From Microbacterium oxydans (GTDB lineage Bacteria; Actinomycetota; Actinomycetes; Actinomycetales; Microbacteriaceae), in the NCBI RefSeq assembly GCF_900095745.1, contig NZ_FMIR01000009.1, positions 90,204 through 154,203 on the forward strand: a stretch of DNA of 64,000 nucleotides. The letters run 5' to 3'. Of this stretch, positions 1 through 11,554 are shown one piece after another. The notes under the pieces were generated by a model. The model had not been told where the DNA came from. It searched no databases and saw nothing but the letters and a program-made list of their open reading frames with translations. Every line of letters starts with the position of its first letter. Position 1 is the stretch's first letter. The translations under genes were made by a program, and so were the position numbers.

Positions 1-241
1 GAAGCCGAACTCGGCGATGCGCAAGGTCGCCCGTGTGAAGCTTCGCAACGGCACCGAGGTCACCGCGTACATCCCCGGTGAGGGCCACAACCTGCAGGAG
101 CACTCGCTGGTGCTCGTGCGCGGCGGTCGTGTGAAGGACCTCCCCGGTGTGCGTTACAAGATCGTCCGTGGCGCCCTGGACACCCAGGCAGTCAAGAACC
201 GTAAGCAGGCTCGTTCCCGCTACGGCGCGAAGAAGGGTTGA
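1..241 (+). CDS. rpsL: 30S ribosomal protein S12, 3' part
   Basis: The frame is open from base 2 (K-P-N-S-A) to TGA at 239-241, so the gene starts upstream of the window; the first 40 or so residues are missing. S12 sits at the decoding centre of the small subunit and controls proofreading. The [12 protein letters not shown] and [13 protein letters not shown] motifs are typical. The two lysines that are classically changed in streptomycin-resistant mutants (in KPNS and VKDLPG) are both lysine here. It is first in the visible str cluster, five bases before rpsG. Confidence 0.98.
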   Translation, partial: KPNSAMRKVARVKLRNGTEVTAYIPGEGHNLQEHSLVLVRGGRVKDLPGVRYKIVRGALDTQAVKNRKQARSRYGAKKG

Positions 242-246
242 GTTAG

Positions 247-720
247 ATGCCTCGTAAGGGTCCCGCCCCTAAGCGCCCCGTCGTCAACGACCCGGTATAC
301 GGCGCTCCGATCGTCACCTCGCTGGTGAACAAGATCCTCGTCGACGGCAAGAAGTCGCTGGCCGAGTCGATCGTCTACGGCGCCCTCCGCGGCGTCGAGG
401 CGAAGAACGGCGGCCAGGATGCTGTCGCCACCCTCAAGAAGGCGCTCGACAACGTGCGCCCCACCCTCGAGGTCCGCAGCCGCCGCGTCGGTGGCTCGAC
501 CTACCAGGTGCCGATCGAGGTCAAGCCGCACCGTGCGAACACTCTCGCGCTGCGCTGGCTCGTCAGCTACGCCAAGGGCCGTCGTGAGAAGACGATGACC
601 GAGCGTCTCCAGAACGAGATCCTCGACGCGTCGAACGGCCTGGGTGCCGCGGTCAAGCGCCGCGAGGACACTCACAAGATGGCCGAGTCGAACCGCGCGT
701 TCGCTCACTACCGCTGGTAA
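247..720 (+). CDS. rpsG: 30S ribosomal protein S7
   Basis: 157 residues, close to the usual 156 for S7. It begins [10 protein letters not shown], contains the [11 protein letters not shown] segment and ends in the typical AFAHYRW. S7 nucleates assembly of the 3' domain of 16S rRNA and contacts the E-site tRNA. The gene lies five bases after rpsL and is followed by a GC-rich hairpin before fusA, so the str cluster is likely one transcript with possible attenuation at that hairpin. Confidence 0.98.
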   Translation: MPRKGPAPKRPVVNDPVYGAPIVTSLVNKILVDGKKSLAESIVYGALRGVEAKNGGQDAVATLKKALDNVRPTLEVRSRRVGGSTYQVPIEVKPHRANTLALRWLVSYAKGRREKTMTERLQNEILDASNGLGAAVKRREDTHKMAESNRAFAHYRW

Positions 721-728
721 ACAGCTTC

Positions 729-761
729 GCCCGCCCCTCGGCCACTCGCCGAGGGGCGGGC
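729..761 (+). other. Perfect 14-bp hairpin between rpsG and fusA
   Basis: The arms 729-742 and 748-761 are perfectly complementary (GC-rich, five-base loop). There is no T-run after it, so it looks more like an mRNA-stability or attenuation element than a classical intrinsic terminator. Confidence 0.6.
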
Positions 762-807
762 ACCCCCTCTTCGCAGTACGACTGCTCCAAAAGATAAGGA
801 CACTCCT

Positions 808-2922
808 GTGGCACAAGACGTGCTCACGGACCTGAGCAAGGTCCGCAACATCGGCATCATGGCGCACATCGATGCCGGCAAGACCACGACGACCGAGCGC
901 ATCCTGTTCTACACGGGCGTCAACCACAAGCTCGGCGAGACGCACGATGGCGCCTCGACCACCGACTGGATGGAGCAGGAGAAGGAGCGCGGCATCACGA
1001 TCACGTCTGCCGCCGTGACCTGCTTCTGGAACAAGAACCAGATCAACATCATCGACACCCCCGGTCACGTGGACTTCACGGTCGAGGTGGAGCGTTCGCT
1101 CCGCGTCCTCGACGGTGCCGTCGCCGTCTTCGACGGCAAGGAGGGCGTCGAGCCCCAGTCCGAGACCGTGTGGCGTCAGGCCGACAAGTACAACGTTCCC
1201 CGCATCTGCTTCGTCAACAAGATGGACAAGCTCGGCGCGGACTTCTACTTCACCGTCGACACCATCATCAACCGTCTGGGCGCGAAGCCCCTCGTCATCC
1301 AGCTGCCCATCGGCGCGGAGAACGACTTCGTCGGCGTCATCGACCTGGTCGAGATGCGCGCGCTGGTGTGGGCCGGAGACTCCAAGGGTGACGTCACCAT
1401 GGGCGCCTCCTACGAGATCCAGGAGATCCCGGAAGACCTCAAGGAGAAGGCGGCCGATTACCGGCAGCAGCTCCTCGAGACCGTCGCCGAGACCGACGAC
1501 GCGCTGCTCGAGAAGTTCTTCGGTGGCGAAGAGCTCACGGTCGCCGAGATCAAGGGCGCGATCCGCAAGCTGACCGTCGCCTCGGAGATCTACCCGGTGC
1601 TGTGTGGTTCCGCGTTCAAGAACCGCGGTGTCCAGCCGATGCTCGACGCGGTCGTCGACTACCTCCCTAACCCGCTCGACGTGGGCTCGATCGAGGCGCA
1701 CGACCCCAAGGACTACGACACGATCATCGAGCGTCACCCCGACGCGAATGACCCGTTCGCAGCTCTCGCGTTCAAGGTCGCCGTGCACCCGTTCTTCGGT
1801 CGCCTCACCTACGTCCGCGTCTACTCGGGTCACCTCGACTCCGGTTCTCCGGTCATCAACTCGACCAAGAACAAGAAGGAGCGCATCGGGAAGATCTTCC
1901 AGATGCACGCCAACAAGGAGATCCCGGTTCCCTCGGTCACCGCCGGCAACATCTACGCGGTCATCGGTCTGAAGGACACCACCACGGGTGACACCCTCAC
2001 CGACCCGGCGTCTCCGGTCGTCCTCGAGTCGATGACGTTCCCCGAGCCCGTCATCGAGGTCGCGATCGAGCCGAAGACCAAGGCCGACCAGGAGAAGCTG
2101 GGTGTCGCCATCCAGAAGCTCGCTGAAGAGGACCCGACCTTCCGCACGGAGCTCAACCCCGAGACCGGTCAGACGACCATCAAGGGCATGGGCGAGCTTC
2201 ACCTCGACATCCTCGTCGACCGCATGAAGCGCGAGTTCAACGTCGAGGCCAACGTCGGCAAGCCCCAGGTGGCGTACCGCGAGACGATCAAGAAGATCGT
2301 CGAGAAGCACGACTACACGCACAAGAAGCAGACCGGTGGCTCCGGCCAGTTCGCGAAGATCCAGTTCACCATCGAGCCGATGGACCTGGACTCCGAGAAG
2401 ACCTACGAGTTCGTGAACGCGGTCACCGGTGGTCGCATCCCTCGTGAGTACATCGGCTCGATCGATGCCGGTTTCCAGGACGCGATGAACGTCGGAGTCC
2501 TCGCGGGCTACCCGATGGTGGGCGTCAAGGCAACCATCACCGATGGTGCGGCTCACGACGTCGACTCCTCGGAGATGGCGTTCAAGATCGCGGGTTCCAT
2601 GGGCTTCAAGGAGGCCGCACGCCGTGCCAACGCCGTGCTGCTCGAGCCGCTGATGGCCGTCGAGGTCCGTACTCCTGAGGAGTACATGGGCGACGTCATC
2701 GGCGACTTGAACTCGCGTCGTGGCCAGATCCAGTCGATGGAAGACGCCGCCGGCGTCAAGGTCGTCCGTGCTCAGGTTCCGCTGTCCGAGATGTTCGGCT
2801 ACATCGGCGACCTGCGCTCGAAGACCTCGGGTCGTGCCGTCTACTCCATGGAGTTCCACAGCTACGCTGAGGTTCCCCGCGCTGTGGCCGACGAGATCGT
2901 CCAGAAGACCAAGGGCGAGTAA
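808..2922 (+). CDS. fusA: Elongation factor G
   Basis: 704 residues, normal for EF-G, the GTPase that drives ribosomal translocation and, with RRF, subunit recycling. The GTP-binding motifs are intact: [15 protein letters not shown] (G1), DTPGHVDF (G3) and [10 protein letters not shown] (G4). Domain IV is seen at YRETIKK to [11 protein letters not shown]. The GTG start at 808 is preceded by AAGGA at 796-800. Part of the str cluster with rpsL, rpsG and tuf. Confidence 0.99.
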   Translation: MAQDVLTDLSKVRNIGIMAHIDAGKTTTTERILFYTGVNHKLGETHDGASTTDWMEQEKERGITITSAAVTCFWNKNQINIIDTPGHVDFTVEVERSLRVLDGAVAVFDGKEGVEPQSETVWRQADKYNVPRICFVNKMDKLGADFYFTVDTIINRLGAKPLVIQLPIGAENDFVGVIDLVEMRALVWAGDSKGDVTMGASYEIQEIPEDLKEKAADYRQQLLETVAETDDALLEKFFGGEELTVAEIKGAIRKLTVASEIYPVLCGSAFKNRGVQPMLDAVVDYLPNPLDVGSIEAHDPKDYDTIIERHPDANDPFAALAFKVAVHPFFGRLTYVRVYSGHLDSGSPVINSTKNKKERIGKIFQMHANKEIPVPSVTAGNIYAVIGLKDTTTGDTLTDPASPVVLESMTFPEPVIEVAIEPKTKADQEKLGVAIQKLAEEDPTFRTELNPETGQTTIKGMGELHLDILVDRMKREFNVEANVGKPQVAYRETIKKIVEKHDYTHKKQTGGSGQFAKIQFTIEPMDLDSEKTYEFVNAVTGGRIPREYIGSIDAGFQDAMNVGVLAGYPMVGVKATITDGAAHDVDSSEMAFKIAGSMGFKEAARRANAVLLEPLMAVEVRTPEEYMGDVIGDLNSRRGQIQSMEDAAGVKVVRAQVPLSEMFGYIGDLRSKTSGRAVYSMEFHSYAEVPRAVADEIVQKTKGE

Positions 2923-2930
2923 TCGCCCTT

Positions 2931-2980
2931 CTGGGTACCCCGCGGCGCCGAGCACGGCGAAGCGCTGCGGGGTTCCCAGG
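2931..2980 (+). other. Imperfect hairpin after fusA
   Basis: CTGGGTACCCCGC (near 2931) pairs with GCGGGGTTCCCAG (ending near 2979) with one mismatch. No clear T-run follows. It may limit readthrough from fusA into the tuf promoter region. Confidence 0.4.
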
Positions 2981-3009
2981 TCCCCTACAACTTCACATTC
3001 CCTCTCTAC

Positions 3010-3015
3010 TAAACT
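3010..3015 (+). promoter_or_regulatory. Candidate -10 box for tuf
   Basis: TAAACT lies in a short AT-richer stretch between the fusA hairpin and tuf, about 78 bases before the tuf start. No good -35 hexamer is visible. A separate tuf promoter is common because EF-Tu is needed in excess over EF-G. Confidence 0.35.
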
Positions 3016-3092
3016 GAGAACCTAAACCCGTAGAGAACCGGTCGCAAACCAGTGCCCGGTCACCTTTACAACGACGTCCTGAGGAGGACCCA

Positions 3093-4283
<1,191 letters not shown>

Positions 4284-4296
4284 GTACCTGCTTCCT

Positions 4297-4338
4297 CACA
4301 GAGGGGTCGGACCTTCGGGTCCGGCCCCTCTGTGTTTT
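4297..4338 (+). terminator. Intrinsic terminator of tuf
   Basis: A 17-bp stem (4297-4313 with 4318-4334, one G-U pair) is capped by a C(TTCG)G tetraloop and followed by TTTT at 4335-4338. This is a textbook rho-independent terminator. Confidence 0.92.
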
Positions 4339-4429
4339 GTATCGTGTCGGGAGTTTCCTCCGCGCGCCAAGACGTGCACAATGATCTCGTCGGCCTCTTC
4401 GTCGACGCACACCTGAGAAGGGGATTCAC

Positions 4430-4642
4430 ATGGGTATCGATGACGCGGTGAACAAGGGCAAAGACCTCTACGAGCAGAACAAGGACAAGATCGCCGAGGC
4501 CGTCAAGAGCGACCAGGCCGAGGACATCAGCGACAAGGTCCTCGATGGCGTCGCGGACTTCGCGAAGAAGATCGCTCCGGGTGCCGCCGACAAGATCGAC
4601 GAGATCCGGGACAGCGCGGACAAGTCCGTCGGCAACGAGTAA
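4430..4642 (+). CDS. Small antitoxin-like protein (MT0933/Rv0909-like)
   Basis: 70 residues, highly charged and predicted all-helical (MGIDDAVNKGKDLYEQNKDK..). The composition and the N-terminal pattern resemble the MT0933-like antitoxin family (Rv0909 type) of actinobacteria. No toxin gene follows, so it is either an orphan antitoxin or a CsbD/stress-like small protein of similar look. A purine-rich GAGAAGGGGAT precedes the ATG. It is flanked by the tuf terminator and its own terminator, so it is a single-gene unit. Confidence 0.7.
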   Translation: MGIDDAVNKGKDLYEQNKDKIAEAVKSDQAEDISDKVLDGVADFAKKIAPGAADKIDEIRDSADKSVGNE

Positions 4643-4660
4643 CAGCCCCGCACTCTTCGA

Positions 4661-4693
4661 GCGGCGGTCCACCACCCGGTGGATCGCCGCTTT
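4661..4693 (+). terminator. Terminator of the small antitoxin-like gene
   Basis: A 13-bp stem (4661-4673 with 4678-4690, one G-U pair), four-base loop, then TTT. It lies 19 bases after the stop codon. Confidence 0.75.
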
Positions 4694-4769
4694 CGTATAC
4701 AGAGGCACGCCCCGTTCGATCTGGTGGTCGTCAAATGTGGCGGATTCGCAGATGTATCGAGTAGGATCG

Positions 4770-5070
4770 TCTCGACCGCCTGGGGATCTTGCGGTCGGGG
4801 AAGCCGAAGGGGTTCGGTTTCCCGAAGCACGCGGGCTTTCCGCGTTGAAACTGGGGATAAGCGATCTTGGGGATCATCGTGCGACGCGCGCACTCTGTGC
4901 GCCTGAGCGTCACCCTGCCTGCGCGGCGGGTCTTCCGCCGCGCCCTCGAACGAGGAGTTCGGCGTCCCTTCACGCCGGGCTACTCGCGTTCGGTGTGCCC
5001 CCTCGCACTGAACGCCCTCCCCAAGCGGGGCGAGGCATGGGGATGCCTCGCCCCGCTATCTCCCTCCTTC
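4770..5070 (+). other. Structured non-coding stretch, possible small RNA
   Basis: No convincing protein is encoded between 4700 and 5490. The stretch contains a series of short perfect hairpins (4888-4902, 4921-4943, 4947-4961) and ends in a perfect 14-bp stem with GGGG loop (5025-5038 with 5043-5056) followed by a pyrimidine tract TATCTCCCTCCTTCT. A TAGGAT -10-like box lies at 4762-4767. This fits an independently transcribed and terminated RNA of about 300 nt, but no known RNA family was recognised. Confidence 0.35.
5025..5070 (+). terminator. Terminator-like hairpin upstream of the S10 operon
   Basis: Perfect 14-bp stem (5025-5038/5043-5056) with a four-G loop, then TATCTCCCTCCTTCT. It separates the structured upstream stretch from the S10 promoter region. 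Confidence 0.6.
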
Positions 5071-5126
5071 TGACCCGGAATTCGACGTCCGTCACCGGCT
5101 CCCCGAGGGGCGCGACACGCCCGGGT

Positions 5127-5156
5127 TTGCAGAAGTGAAATCAGCCGTGGCAGAAT
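5127..5156 (+). promoter_or_regulatory. Candidate S10 operon promoter
   Basis: TTGCAG (5127-5132), an 18-base spacer and CAGAAT (5151-5156) form a plausible housekeeping promoter. Transcription from about 5163 would give a leader of roughly 330 bases before rpsJ, long enough to hold a regulatory structure. Confidence 0.5.
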
Positions 5157-5490
5157 AGACAGGTTCGATATTCCGTCGCCGCTGTGCGTGCGCCGGATCA
5201 CTGCCAGGGCAGTGCATAGACGGCGGTTCCTCATGGGGGCTGCAGGGTTCTAGGCCGCGGGTAGCAGAACACACACCCCGACACCCTTCTCACCGAGGGG
5301 TTCGCCGTGCGCGGCGGAGGTCGGGCATCCGGTCGCCTCGCGGCGTCCGGCTGACAGAAGAACAGTGGTGCAGCAGATCGACTCGAGAGAGCCGTTCTCG
5401 TGCCGAGGCGCGAACAGCGCCGACGTGCGTCCAATGCCCCAGGGCCACCCGGTCCCGGACGGTATGACGCCTAAAGAGAGAGAGCAGACA

Positions 5491-5799
5491 ATGGCGGGAC
5501 AGAAGATCCGCATTCGCCTGAAGTCGTATGACCACGAGGTCATCGACACGTCCGCACGCAAGATCGTCGACACCGTGACCCGTGCGGGTGCGACCGTCGT
5601 CGGACCCGTGCCCCTTCCGACCGAGAAGAACGTCGTGTGCGTCATCCGGTCGCCGCACAAGTACAAGGACAGCCGCGAGCACTTCGAGATGCGCACCCAC
5701 AAGCGTCTGATCGACATCGTCGACCCGACGCCCAAGGCCGTCGACTCGCTGATGCGTCTCGACCTGCCTGCCGATGTCAACATCGAGATCAAGCTCTGA
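5491..5799 (+). CDS. rpsJ: 30S ribosomal protein S10
   Basis: 102 residues, the normal length ([19 protein letters not shown]). A longer in-frame opening exists upstream, but this ATG has the conserved N-terminus and a purine-rich AGAGAGAGAG upstream. S10 is part of the head of the 30S subunit and also binds NusB in transcription antitermination. First gene of the S10 operon. Confidence 0.98.
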   Translation: MAGQKIRIRLKSYDHEVIDTSARKIVDTVTRAGATVVGPVPLPTEKNVVCVIRSPHKYKDSREHFEMRTHKRLIDIVDPTPKAVDSLMRLDLPADVNIEIKL

Positions 5800-5807
5800 G
5801 GTCGGAC

Positions 5808-6467
5808 ATGGTTGACATCAACTCCAAGATTTCCAAGGGCATGCTGGGCACGAAGCTCGGTATGACCCAGGTCTGGAACGAGAGCGGCAAGCTCGTTCCC
5901 GTCACCGTCATCGAGCTCGCCTCGAACGTGGTCACGCAGATCCGTACCCCCGAGAAGGACGGCTACAACGCCGTGCAGATCGCGTACGGCCAGATCGACC
6001 CCCGCAAGGTGAACAAGCCCCTCACGGCTCACTTCGAGGCAGCCGGCGTCACGCCGCGTCGTCACGTCACCGAGATCCGCACCGCGGACGCCGGCGACTA
6101 CAGCCTGGGCCAGGAGCTCACGGTCGACGGCACCTTCGAAGCCGGCCAGCTCGTCGACGTCGTCGGCACGAGCAAGGGCAAGGGCTTCGCCGGTGTCATG
6201 AAGCGTCACAACTTCAAGGGCGTCTCGGCTTCGCACGGTTCGCACCGCAACCACCGCAAGCCCGGCTCGATCGGCGCATCGTCGACCCCGAGCCGCGTCT
6301 TCAAGGGCATGCGCATGGCCGGCCGTATGGGTGGCGAGCGTGTGACCGTCCTCAACCTCACGGTGCACGCCGTCGACATCGAGAAGGGTCTGCTGCTCGT
6401 CAAGGGCGCCGTCCCCGGTGCTCGTGGCCGCATCGTCTATGTCCGCAACGCAGTGAAGGGTGCCTGA
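5808..6467 (+). CDS. rplC: 50S ribosomal protein L3
   Basis: 219 residues. L3 binds 23S rRNA near the peptidyl-transferase centre. The start [23 protein letters not shown] is set by homology to the L3 N-terminus, eight bases after rpsJ. The loop segment [28 protein letters not shown] that reaches the active site, and the [10 protein letters not shown] motif, are present. Confidence 0.98.
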   Translation: MVDINSKISKGMLGTKLGMTQVWNESGKLVPVTVIELASNVVTQIRTPEKDGYNAVQIAYGQIDPRKVNKPLTAHFEAAGVTPRRHVTEIRTADAGDYSLGQELTVDGTFEAGQLVDVVGTSKGKGFAGVMKRHNFKGVSASHGSHRNHRKPGSIGASSTPSRVFKGMRMAGRMGGERVTVLNLTVHAVDIEKGLLLVKGAVPGARGRIVYVRNAVKGA

Positions 6468-6469
6468 AC

Positions 6470-7132
6470 ATGGCTGACTCCACTCTCGCGCTCGACGTCC
6501 TCAAGGCAGACGGCAAGAAAGCAAGCTCCATCGAGCTTCCCGCCGCGCTGTTCGACGCCAAGACGAACATCCCGCTCATCCACCAGGTCGTCGTCGCGCA
6601 GCTCGCGGCGGCTCGCCAGGGCACGCACTCGACCAAGCGTCGTGGCGAGGTCTCCGGTGCCGGCCGCAAGCCCTTCAAGCAGAAGGGCACGGGTAACGCC
6701 CGTCAGGGTTCCATCCGCGCGCCGCACATGACCGGTGGTGGCATCGTCCACGGCCCGAAGCCGCGTGACTACTCGCAGCGCACCCCCAAGAAGATGATCG
6801 CCGCCGCCCTGCTGGGCGCGCTCAGCGACCGCTTCCGCGGTGACCGCATCCACGCCATCGAGTCCTTCGGGATCGACGGCACGCCCTCGACGAAGACCGC
6901 GGTGAACTTCCTCACCAACGTCGTCTCGTCGAAGAACGTGCTCGTCGTGATCGAGCGCAACGACGACGTGACGCTGAAGAGCATCCGCAACCTGTCGAAC
7001 CTGCACGTGCTGACGTTCGACCAGCTCAACGCATACGACGTGCTCGTCTCCGACGACATCGTCTTCACCCAGGCCGCGCTCGAGGGCTTCATCGCCTCCA
7101 AGTCCGGCGCCAACCAGGAGGTCTCCGCATGA
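6470..7132 (+). CDS. rplD: 50S ribosomal protein L4
   Basis: 220 residues. L4 lines the exit tunnel. The tunnel loop is recognisable at [36 protein letters not shown]. The gene begins two bases after rplC and its TGA overlaps the rplW ATG (ATGA), showing translational coupling. Confidence 0.98.
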   Translation: MADSTLALDVLKADGKKASSIELPAALFDAKTNIPLIHQVVVAQLAAARQGTHSTKRRGEVSGAGRKPFKQKGTGNARQGSIRAPHMTGGGIVHGPKPRDYSQRTPKKMIAAALLGALSDRFRGDRIHAIESFGIDGTPSTKTAVNFLTNVVSSKNVLVVIERNDDVTLKSIRNLSNLHVLTFDQLNAYDVLVSDDIVFTQAALEGFIASKSGANQEVSA

Positions 7133-7452
7133 GCGAGCAGGCATCTGTTCTCCAGACGGCCCTGAACAAGGACCCGCGCGACATCATCCTGAAGCCGGTC
7201 GTGTCCGAGAAGAGCTACGGGCTCATCGATGAAGGAAAGTACACCTTCCTCGTCGACCCGCGCGCTTCGAAGACCGAGATCAAGCTCGCCATCGAGAAGA
7301 TCTTCGGCGTCAAGGTCGCAGGGGTCAACACCCTCAACCGCGTCGGCAAGGCTCGCCGCACCCGCTTCGGCACCGGCAAGCGCAAGGACACCAAGCGCGC
7401 CATCGTCACCCTGAAGTCGGGCACCATCGACATCTTCACGGCAATCGGCTGA
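7129..7452 (+). CDS. rplW: 50S ribosomal protein L23
   Basis: 107 residues. L23 lies at the tunnel exit and docks SRP and trigger factor. It starts at the ATGA overlap with rplD and contains [23 protein letters not shown] and the [23 protein letters not shown] segment typical of L23. Confidence 0.98.
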   Translation: MSEQASVLQTALNKDPRDIILKPVVSEKSYGLIDEGKYTFLVDPRASKTEIKLAIEKIFGVKVAGVNTLNRVGKARRTRFGTGKRKDTKRAIVTLKSGTIDIFTAIG

Positions 7453-7472
7453 TCCGGGGGATAAGGACAATA

Positions 7473-8312
7473 ATGGCTATTCGCAAGTACAAGCCCACGA
7501 CCCCGGGCCGTCGAGGCTCGTCGGTGGCTGACTTCGCCGAGATCACTCGATCGACGCCGGAGAAGTCGCTGCTGCGCCCGCTCTCGAAGACCGGTGGTCG
7601 CAACAACCAGGGCCGCATCACGACCCGTCACATCGGTGGTGGCCACAAGCGCCAGTACCGCGTCATCGACTTCCGTCGTAACGACAAGGACGGCGTCAAC
7701 GCCAAGGTCGCTCACATCGAGTACGACCCCAACCGCACCGCGCGCATCGCGCTGCTGCACTACTTCGACGGTGAGAAGCGCTACATCCTCGCTCCGGCGA
7801 AGCTGAAGCAGGGCGACGTCGTCGAGTCGGGTGCCGGGGCTGACATCAAGCCGGGCAACAACCTCCCGCTGAAGAACATCCCCACGGGTACCGTCATCCA
7901 CGCGATCGAGCTCCGCCCCGGCGGCGGCGCGAAGATGGCACGTTCGGCCGGTGCATCCGTCCGCCTCGTCGCCAAGGACGGCAACTTCGCCCAGCTGCGT
8001 CTCCCCTCGGGCGAGATCCGCAACGTCGATGCGCGCTGCCGCGCGACCATCGGCGAGGTCGGCAACGCCGAGCAGTCGAACATCAACTGGGGTAAGGCCG
8101 GCCGCATGCGCTGGAAGGGCGTCCGCCCGACCGTGCGTGGTGTCGCGATGAACCCGGTGGATCACCCGCACGGTGGTGGTGAGGGTAAGACCTCTGGTGG
8201 TCGTCACCCCGTCTCCCCGTGGGGCCAGGCTGAGGGTCGTACCCGTCACGCCAACAAGGAAAGCGACAAGTACATCGTGCGTCGTCGTAACGCCGGCAAG
8301 AAGCGTAAGTAG
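7473..8312 (+). CDS. rplB: 50S ribosomal protein L2
   Basis: 279 residues, a normal length. L2 is a core 23S-binding protein needed for subunit joining and peptidyl transfer. The conserved C-terminal segment [19 protein letters not shown], including the functionally important histidine, is intact. A ribosome-binding AAGGACA lies upstream. Confidence 0.99.
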   Translation: MAIRKYKPTTPGRRGSSVADFAEITRSTPEKSLLRPLSKTGGRNNQGRITTRHIGGGHKRQYRVIDFRRNDKDGVNAKVAHIEYDPNRTARIALLHYFDGEKRYILAPAKLKQGDVVESGAGADIKPGNNLPLKNIPTGTVIHAIELRPGGGAKMARSAGASVRLVAKDGNFAQLRLPSGEIRNVDARCRATIGEVGNAEQSNINWGKAGRMRWKGVRPTVRGVAMNPVDHPHGGGEGKTSGGRHPVSPWGQAEGRTRHANKESDKYIVRRRNAGKKRK

Positions 8313-8324
8313 GAGTAAGAGAAG

Positions 8325-8606
8325 ATGCCTCGCAGTCTTAAGAAGGGCCCCTTCGTCGACGATCACCTGCTTCGCAAGGTGGTCGTGCAGAACGAAGCCG
8401 GCACCAAGAACGTCATCAAGACCTGGTCCCGTCGGTCCATGATCATCCCGGCCATGCTGGGTCACACGATCGCGGTCCACGACGGACGCAAGCACATCCC
8501 TGTGTTCGTGTCCGAGACCATGGTCGGTCACAAGCTGGGCGAGTTCGCGCCCACCCGCACCTTCCGCGGCCACGAGAAGGACGACAAGAAGGGGCGGCGC
8601 CGCTAA
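8325..8606 (+). CDS. rpsS: 30S ribosomal protein S19
   Basis: 93 residues ([19 protein letters not shown]..), with the conserved [30 protein letters not shown]19 forms a dimer with S13 in the head. Its TAA shares one base with the rplV ATG. Confidence 0.98.
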   Translation: MPRSLKKGPFVDDHLLRKVVVQNEAGTKNVIKTWSRRSMIIPAMLGHTIAVHDGRKHIPVFVSETMVGHKLGEFAPTRTFRGHEKDDKKGRRR

Positions 8607-9004
8607 TGGTCGAATCGATCGCACGCGTGCGACACATCCGCGTGACCCCTCAGAAGGCTCGTCGTGTCGTCGCGCTCATCAAGGGCAAGCAGGCCCAGGA
8701 GGCTCTGGCGATCCTGAAGTTCGCGCAGCAGAGCGCCAGTGAGCCGATCTACAAGCTTGTCGCGTCGGCCATGGCCAACGCGCAGGTCAAGGCAGATCGC
8801 GACGGCGAGTTCCTCGACGAGAAGGACCTGTACGTGGCCAACGCGTACGTCGACGAGGGCACCACGCTCAAGCGTTTCCAGCCCCGTGCACAGGGTCGCG
8901 CTTTCCAGATCAAGAAGCGCACGAGCCACATCACGGTCGTGCTCTCGACGCCTGAGGCAGCTCCGGCCGCCACGGGCGACAGCAACAAGAAGGCGAGCAA
9001 GTAA
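8606..9004 (+). CDS. rplV: 50S ribosomal protein L22
   Basis: 132 residues. L22 lines the exit tunnel; the macrolide-region hairpin is seen in [29 protein letters not shown] short Ala/Lys-rich tail follows ([14 protein letters not shown]). Coupled by TAATG overlaps to rpsS and rpsC. Confidence 0.98.
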   Translation: MVESIARVRHIRVTPQKARRVVALIKGKQAQEALAILKFAQQSASEPIYKLVASAMANAQVKADRDGEFLDEKDLYVANAYVDEGTTLKRFQPRAQGRAFQIKKRTSHITVVLSTPEAAPAATGDSNKKASK

Positions 9005-9759
9005 TGGGACAGAAGGTAAACCCGTACGGCTTCCGTCTCGGCATCACGACGGACCACGTCTCGCGTTGGTTCTCTGACTCGACGAAGCCGGGTCAGCGTT
9101 ACGCCGACTACGTCGCCGAGGACATCAAGATCCGCAACCTGCTCAAGACGCAGCTCGACCGCGCCGGTGTCTCGAACATCGAGATCGAGCGCACCCGTGA
9201 CCGCGTCCGCGTCGACATCCACACCGCCCGTCCGGGCATCGTGATCGGTCGTCGTGGCGCCGAGGCCGAGCGCATCCGCGGCGACCTCGAGAAGCTCTCG
9301 GGCAAGCAGATCCAGCTGAACATCCTCGAGGTCAAGAACCCCGAGGCTGACGCTCAGCTCGTCGCACAGGGCATCGCCGAGCAGCTCTCTGCTCGTGTGG
9401 CGTTCCGTCGTGCGATGCGCAAGGGTCTGCAGGGCGCTCAGCGCGCCGGCGCCAAGGGCATCCGCATCCAGGTCTCCGGCCGCCTCGGCGGCGCCGAGAT
9501 GAGCCGTTCGGAGTTCTACCGCGAGGGTCGTGTGCCGCTGCACACGCTTCGCGCGAACATCGACTACGGCTTCTACGAGGCGAAGACCACCTTCGGCCGT
9601 ATCGGTGTGAAGGTCTGGATCTACAAGGGCGACCTGACCGCCAAGGAGCTCGCTCGCGAGCAGGCAAACGCACCCAAGGCTCGTCGCGACGACCGTGGTG
9701 GCGACCGCCGCCGTGCCCCGCGCAACGAGGCACCTGTCGCAGAAGGAGCGTCGGCATAA
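9004..9759 (+). CDS. rpsC: 30S ribosomal protein S3
   Basis: 251 residues. S3 guards the mRNA entry tunnel. It contains [14 protein letters not shown], the KH-domain motif [18 protein letters not shown] and the C-terminal [31 protein letters not shown]. The extra C-terminal Arg/Asp/Ala tail after position 220 is common in actinobacteria. Confidence 0.98.
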   Translation: MGQKVNPYGFRLGITTDHVSRWFSDSTKPGQRYADYVAEDIKIRNLLKTQLDRAGVSNIEIERTRDRVRVDIHTARPGIVIGRRGAEAERIRGDLEKLSGKQIQLNILEVKNPEADAQLVAQGIAEQLSARVAFRRAMRKGLQGAQRAGAKGIRIQVSGRLGGAEMSRSEFYREGRVPLHTLRANIDYGFYEAKTTFGRIGVKVWIYKGDLTAKELAREQANAPKARRDDRGGDRRRAPRNEAPVAEGASA

Positions 9760-10178
9760 TGCTCATCCCCCGTAAGGTCAAGTTCCGCAAGCAGCACCAC
9801 CCGGGTCGCTCGGGCCAGGCAACCGGCGGCACGAAGGTCTCCTTCGGCGAGTACGGTATCCAGGCTCTGACCCCCGCTTACGTGACGAACCGTCAGATCG
9901 AGTCCGCTCGTATCGCGATGACCCGTCACATCAAGCGTGGTGGAAAGGTGTGGATCAACATCTACCCCGACCGTCCGCTCACGAAGAAGCCTGCTGAGAC
10001 CCGCATGGGTTCCGGTAAGGGTTCCCCCGAGTGGTGGGTCGCCAACGTCAAGCCGGGCCGTGTCCTCTTCGAGGTCGCGGGTGTCGACGAGGAGCTCGCA
10101 CGCGAAGCTCTGACCCGTGCAATTCACAAGCTGCCTCTCAAGGCACGCATCATCAAGCGCGAGGAGGGCGACGCGTAA
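9759..10178 (+). CDS. rplP: 50S ribosomal protein L16
   Basis: 139 residues ([35 protein letters not shown]). L16 organises the A-site region of 23S rRNA. The conserved [20 protein letters not shown] segment is present. TAATG overlaps link it to rpsC and rpmC. Confidence 0.98.
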   Translation: MLIPRKVKFRKQHHPGRSGQATGGTKVSFGEYGIQALTPAYVTNRQIESARIAMTRHIKRGGKVWINIYPDRPLTKKPAETRMGSGKGSPEWWVANVKPGRVLFEVAGVDEELAREALTRAIHKLPLKARIIKREEGDA

Positions 10179-10495
10179 TGGCGATCGGCACCAAGGAGCT
10201 CGCCCCGGCAGAGCTCGATACATTCGAAGACCAGCGCCTCGTCGAGGAGCTGCGCAAGGCCAAGGAGGAGCTGTTCAACCTCCGTTTCCAGTCGGCCACC
10301 GGCCAGCTGGAGAGCCACGGCCGCATCCGCGCCGTCAAGCGCGACATCGCGCGTCTCTACACGGTGATCCGCGAACGTGAGCTGGGCATCCGTGCGACGC
10401 CCGCTCCGGTCGAGGTCCCCGCGAAGAAGGCGACCAAGTCGAAGGCGAAGAAGGCGGACTCCGCCGACGACGCCGTGAAGGAAGAGGCTGAGTGA
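10178..10495 (+). CDS. rpmC: 50S ribosomal protein L29 with C-terminal tail
   Basis: 105 residues, longer than the usual 60-80. The L29 core ([50 protein letters not shown]) ends near residue 70, followed by a low-complexity Pro/Val then Lys/Ala/Asp tail of some 35 residues. L29 lies by the tunnel exit. The start is the ATG in the rplP TAATG overlap. Confidence 0.97.
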   Translation: MAIGTKELAPAELDTFEDQRLVEELRKAKEELFNLRFQSATGQLESHGRIRAVKRDIARLYTVIRERELGIRATPAPVEVPAKKATKSKAKKADSADDAVKEEAE

Positions 10496-10827
10496 TGGCC
10501 ACCAAGAAGGAAGCGACTGTGGAGACGCAGGCCGCAGGACACGAGTCGTCTGAGCACGACGTCCGCGACTCCGCTGCCCGCGGTTACCGCAAGGCGCGTC
10601 GCGGCTACGTCGTCAGCGACAAGATGGACAAGACCATCGTGGTCGAGGTCGAGGACCGCGTGAAGCACCCGCTTTACGGCAAGGTCATCCGCCGCACCTC
10701 GAAGGTCAAGGCGCACGATGAGGCGAACTCCGCCGGCATCGGCGACCTGGTCCTGATCAACGAGACCCGCCCGCTGAGCGCCACGAAGCGCTGGCGCCTG
10801 GTGGAGATTCTGGAGAAGGCCAAGTGA
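10495..10827 (+). CDS. rpsQ: 30S ribosomal protein S17
   Basis: 110 residues. The OB-fold core is at [42 protein letters not shown], preceded by a 30-residue acidic and Ala-rich N-terminal extension. The ATG overlapping the rpmC stop (TGATG) is chosen over the GTG one codon earlier. S17 binds helix 11 of 16S rRNA. Confidence 0.97.
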   Translation: MATKKEATVETQAAGHESSEHDVRDSAARGYRKARRGYVVSDKMDKTIVVEVEDRVKHPLYGKVIRRTSKVKAHDEANSAGIGDLVLINETRPLSATKRWRLVEILEKAK

Positions 10828-11192
10828 TTCAGCAGGAATCCCGACTCAAGGTCGCCGACAACACCGGCGCCAAGGAGCTCCTCACGATTCGCGTCCTCGG
10901 TGGCTCGAAGCGTCGTTACGCCGGTCTCGGCGACACCATCGTCGCGACCGTCAAGGACGCGATCCCCGGTGGCAACGTGAAGAAGGGCGACGTCGTCAAG
11001 GCGGTCATCGTCCGCACCAAGAAGGAGGTCCGTCGTCCGGACGGCTCCTACATCAAGTTCGACGAGAACGCCGCAGTGATCCTGAAGAACGACGGGGAGC
11101 CCCGCGGCACCCGTATCTTCGGGCCGGTCGGTCGTGAGCTTCGCGACAAGAAGTTCATGAAGATCGTCTCGCTGGCGCCGGAGGTCATCTAA
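10824..11192 (+). CDS. rplN: 50S ribosomal protein L14
   Basis: 122 residues, exact family length ([33 protein letters not shown]). GTG start in a GTGA overlap with rpsQ. L14 forms an intersubunit bridge and is the docking site for RsfS. Confidence 0.98.
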   Translation: MIQQESRLKVADNTGAKELLTIRVLGGSKRRYAGLGDTIVATVKDAIPGGNVKKGDVVKAVIVRTKKEVRRPDGSYIKFDENAAVILKNDGEPRGTRIFGPVGRELRDKKFMKIVSLAPEVI

Positions 11193-11194
11193 TC

Positions 11195-11554
11195 ATGGCG
11201 AAGATCAAGAAGGGTGACCTGGTTCAGGTCATCACCGGTGCCACGCAGGAGCGTGGCGGCGACCGTGGCAAGCAGGGCAAGGTCCTCGACGTGCTCGGCG
11301 ACAAGAACCGCGTGATCGTCGAAGGCGTGAACTACGTCACCAAGCACACCCGCGTCGGACAGACGCAGCGTGGCACCAAGACCGGAGGCATCGAGACCGT
11401 CGAAGCCTCCATCCACATCTCGAACGTCGCACTCGTCGACCCCTCGACCAAGAAGCCGACCAAGGTCGGCCACCGGGTCGAGGAGCAGACCAAGGACGGC
11501 GTCAAGCGCACCGTCCGCGTGCGGTACGCGAAGAAGAGCGGTAAGGACCTCTGA
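11195..11554 (+). CDS. rplX: 50S ribosomal protein L24
   Basis: 119 residues with the KOW motif at [45 protein letters not shown]24 is an assembly initiator of the 50S subunit. The gene overlaps the rplE ATG by one base. Confidence 0.98.
   Translation: MAKIKKGDLVQVITGATQERGGDRGKQGKVLDVLGDKNRVIVEGVNYVTKHTRVGQTQRGTKTGGIETVEASIHISNVALVDPSTKKPTKVGHRVEEQTKDGVKRTVRVRYAKKSGKDL

Noticed and set aside
1..241. Streptomycin-resistance changes in rpsL
   Set aside because: Both critical lysines visible in this part are unchanged.
729..761. rpsG-fusA hairpin as an intrinsic terminator
   Set aside because: Strong stem but no T-tract, and fusA follows with only an RBS and no evident promoter.
220..2955. 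911-codon open frame on the minus strand
   Set aside because: It runs antisense to rpsG and fusA; the long opening is a by-product of high-GC codon bias, and its product has no family features.
4867..5073. 68-codon open frame in the gap before the S10 operon
   Set aside because: No RBS, no conserved features, and it runs through the hairpins and into the terminator-like stem.
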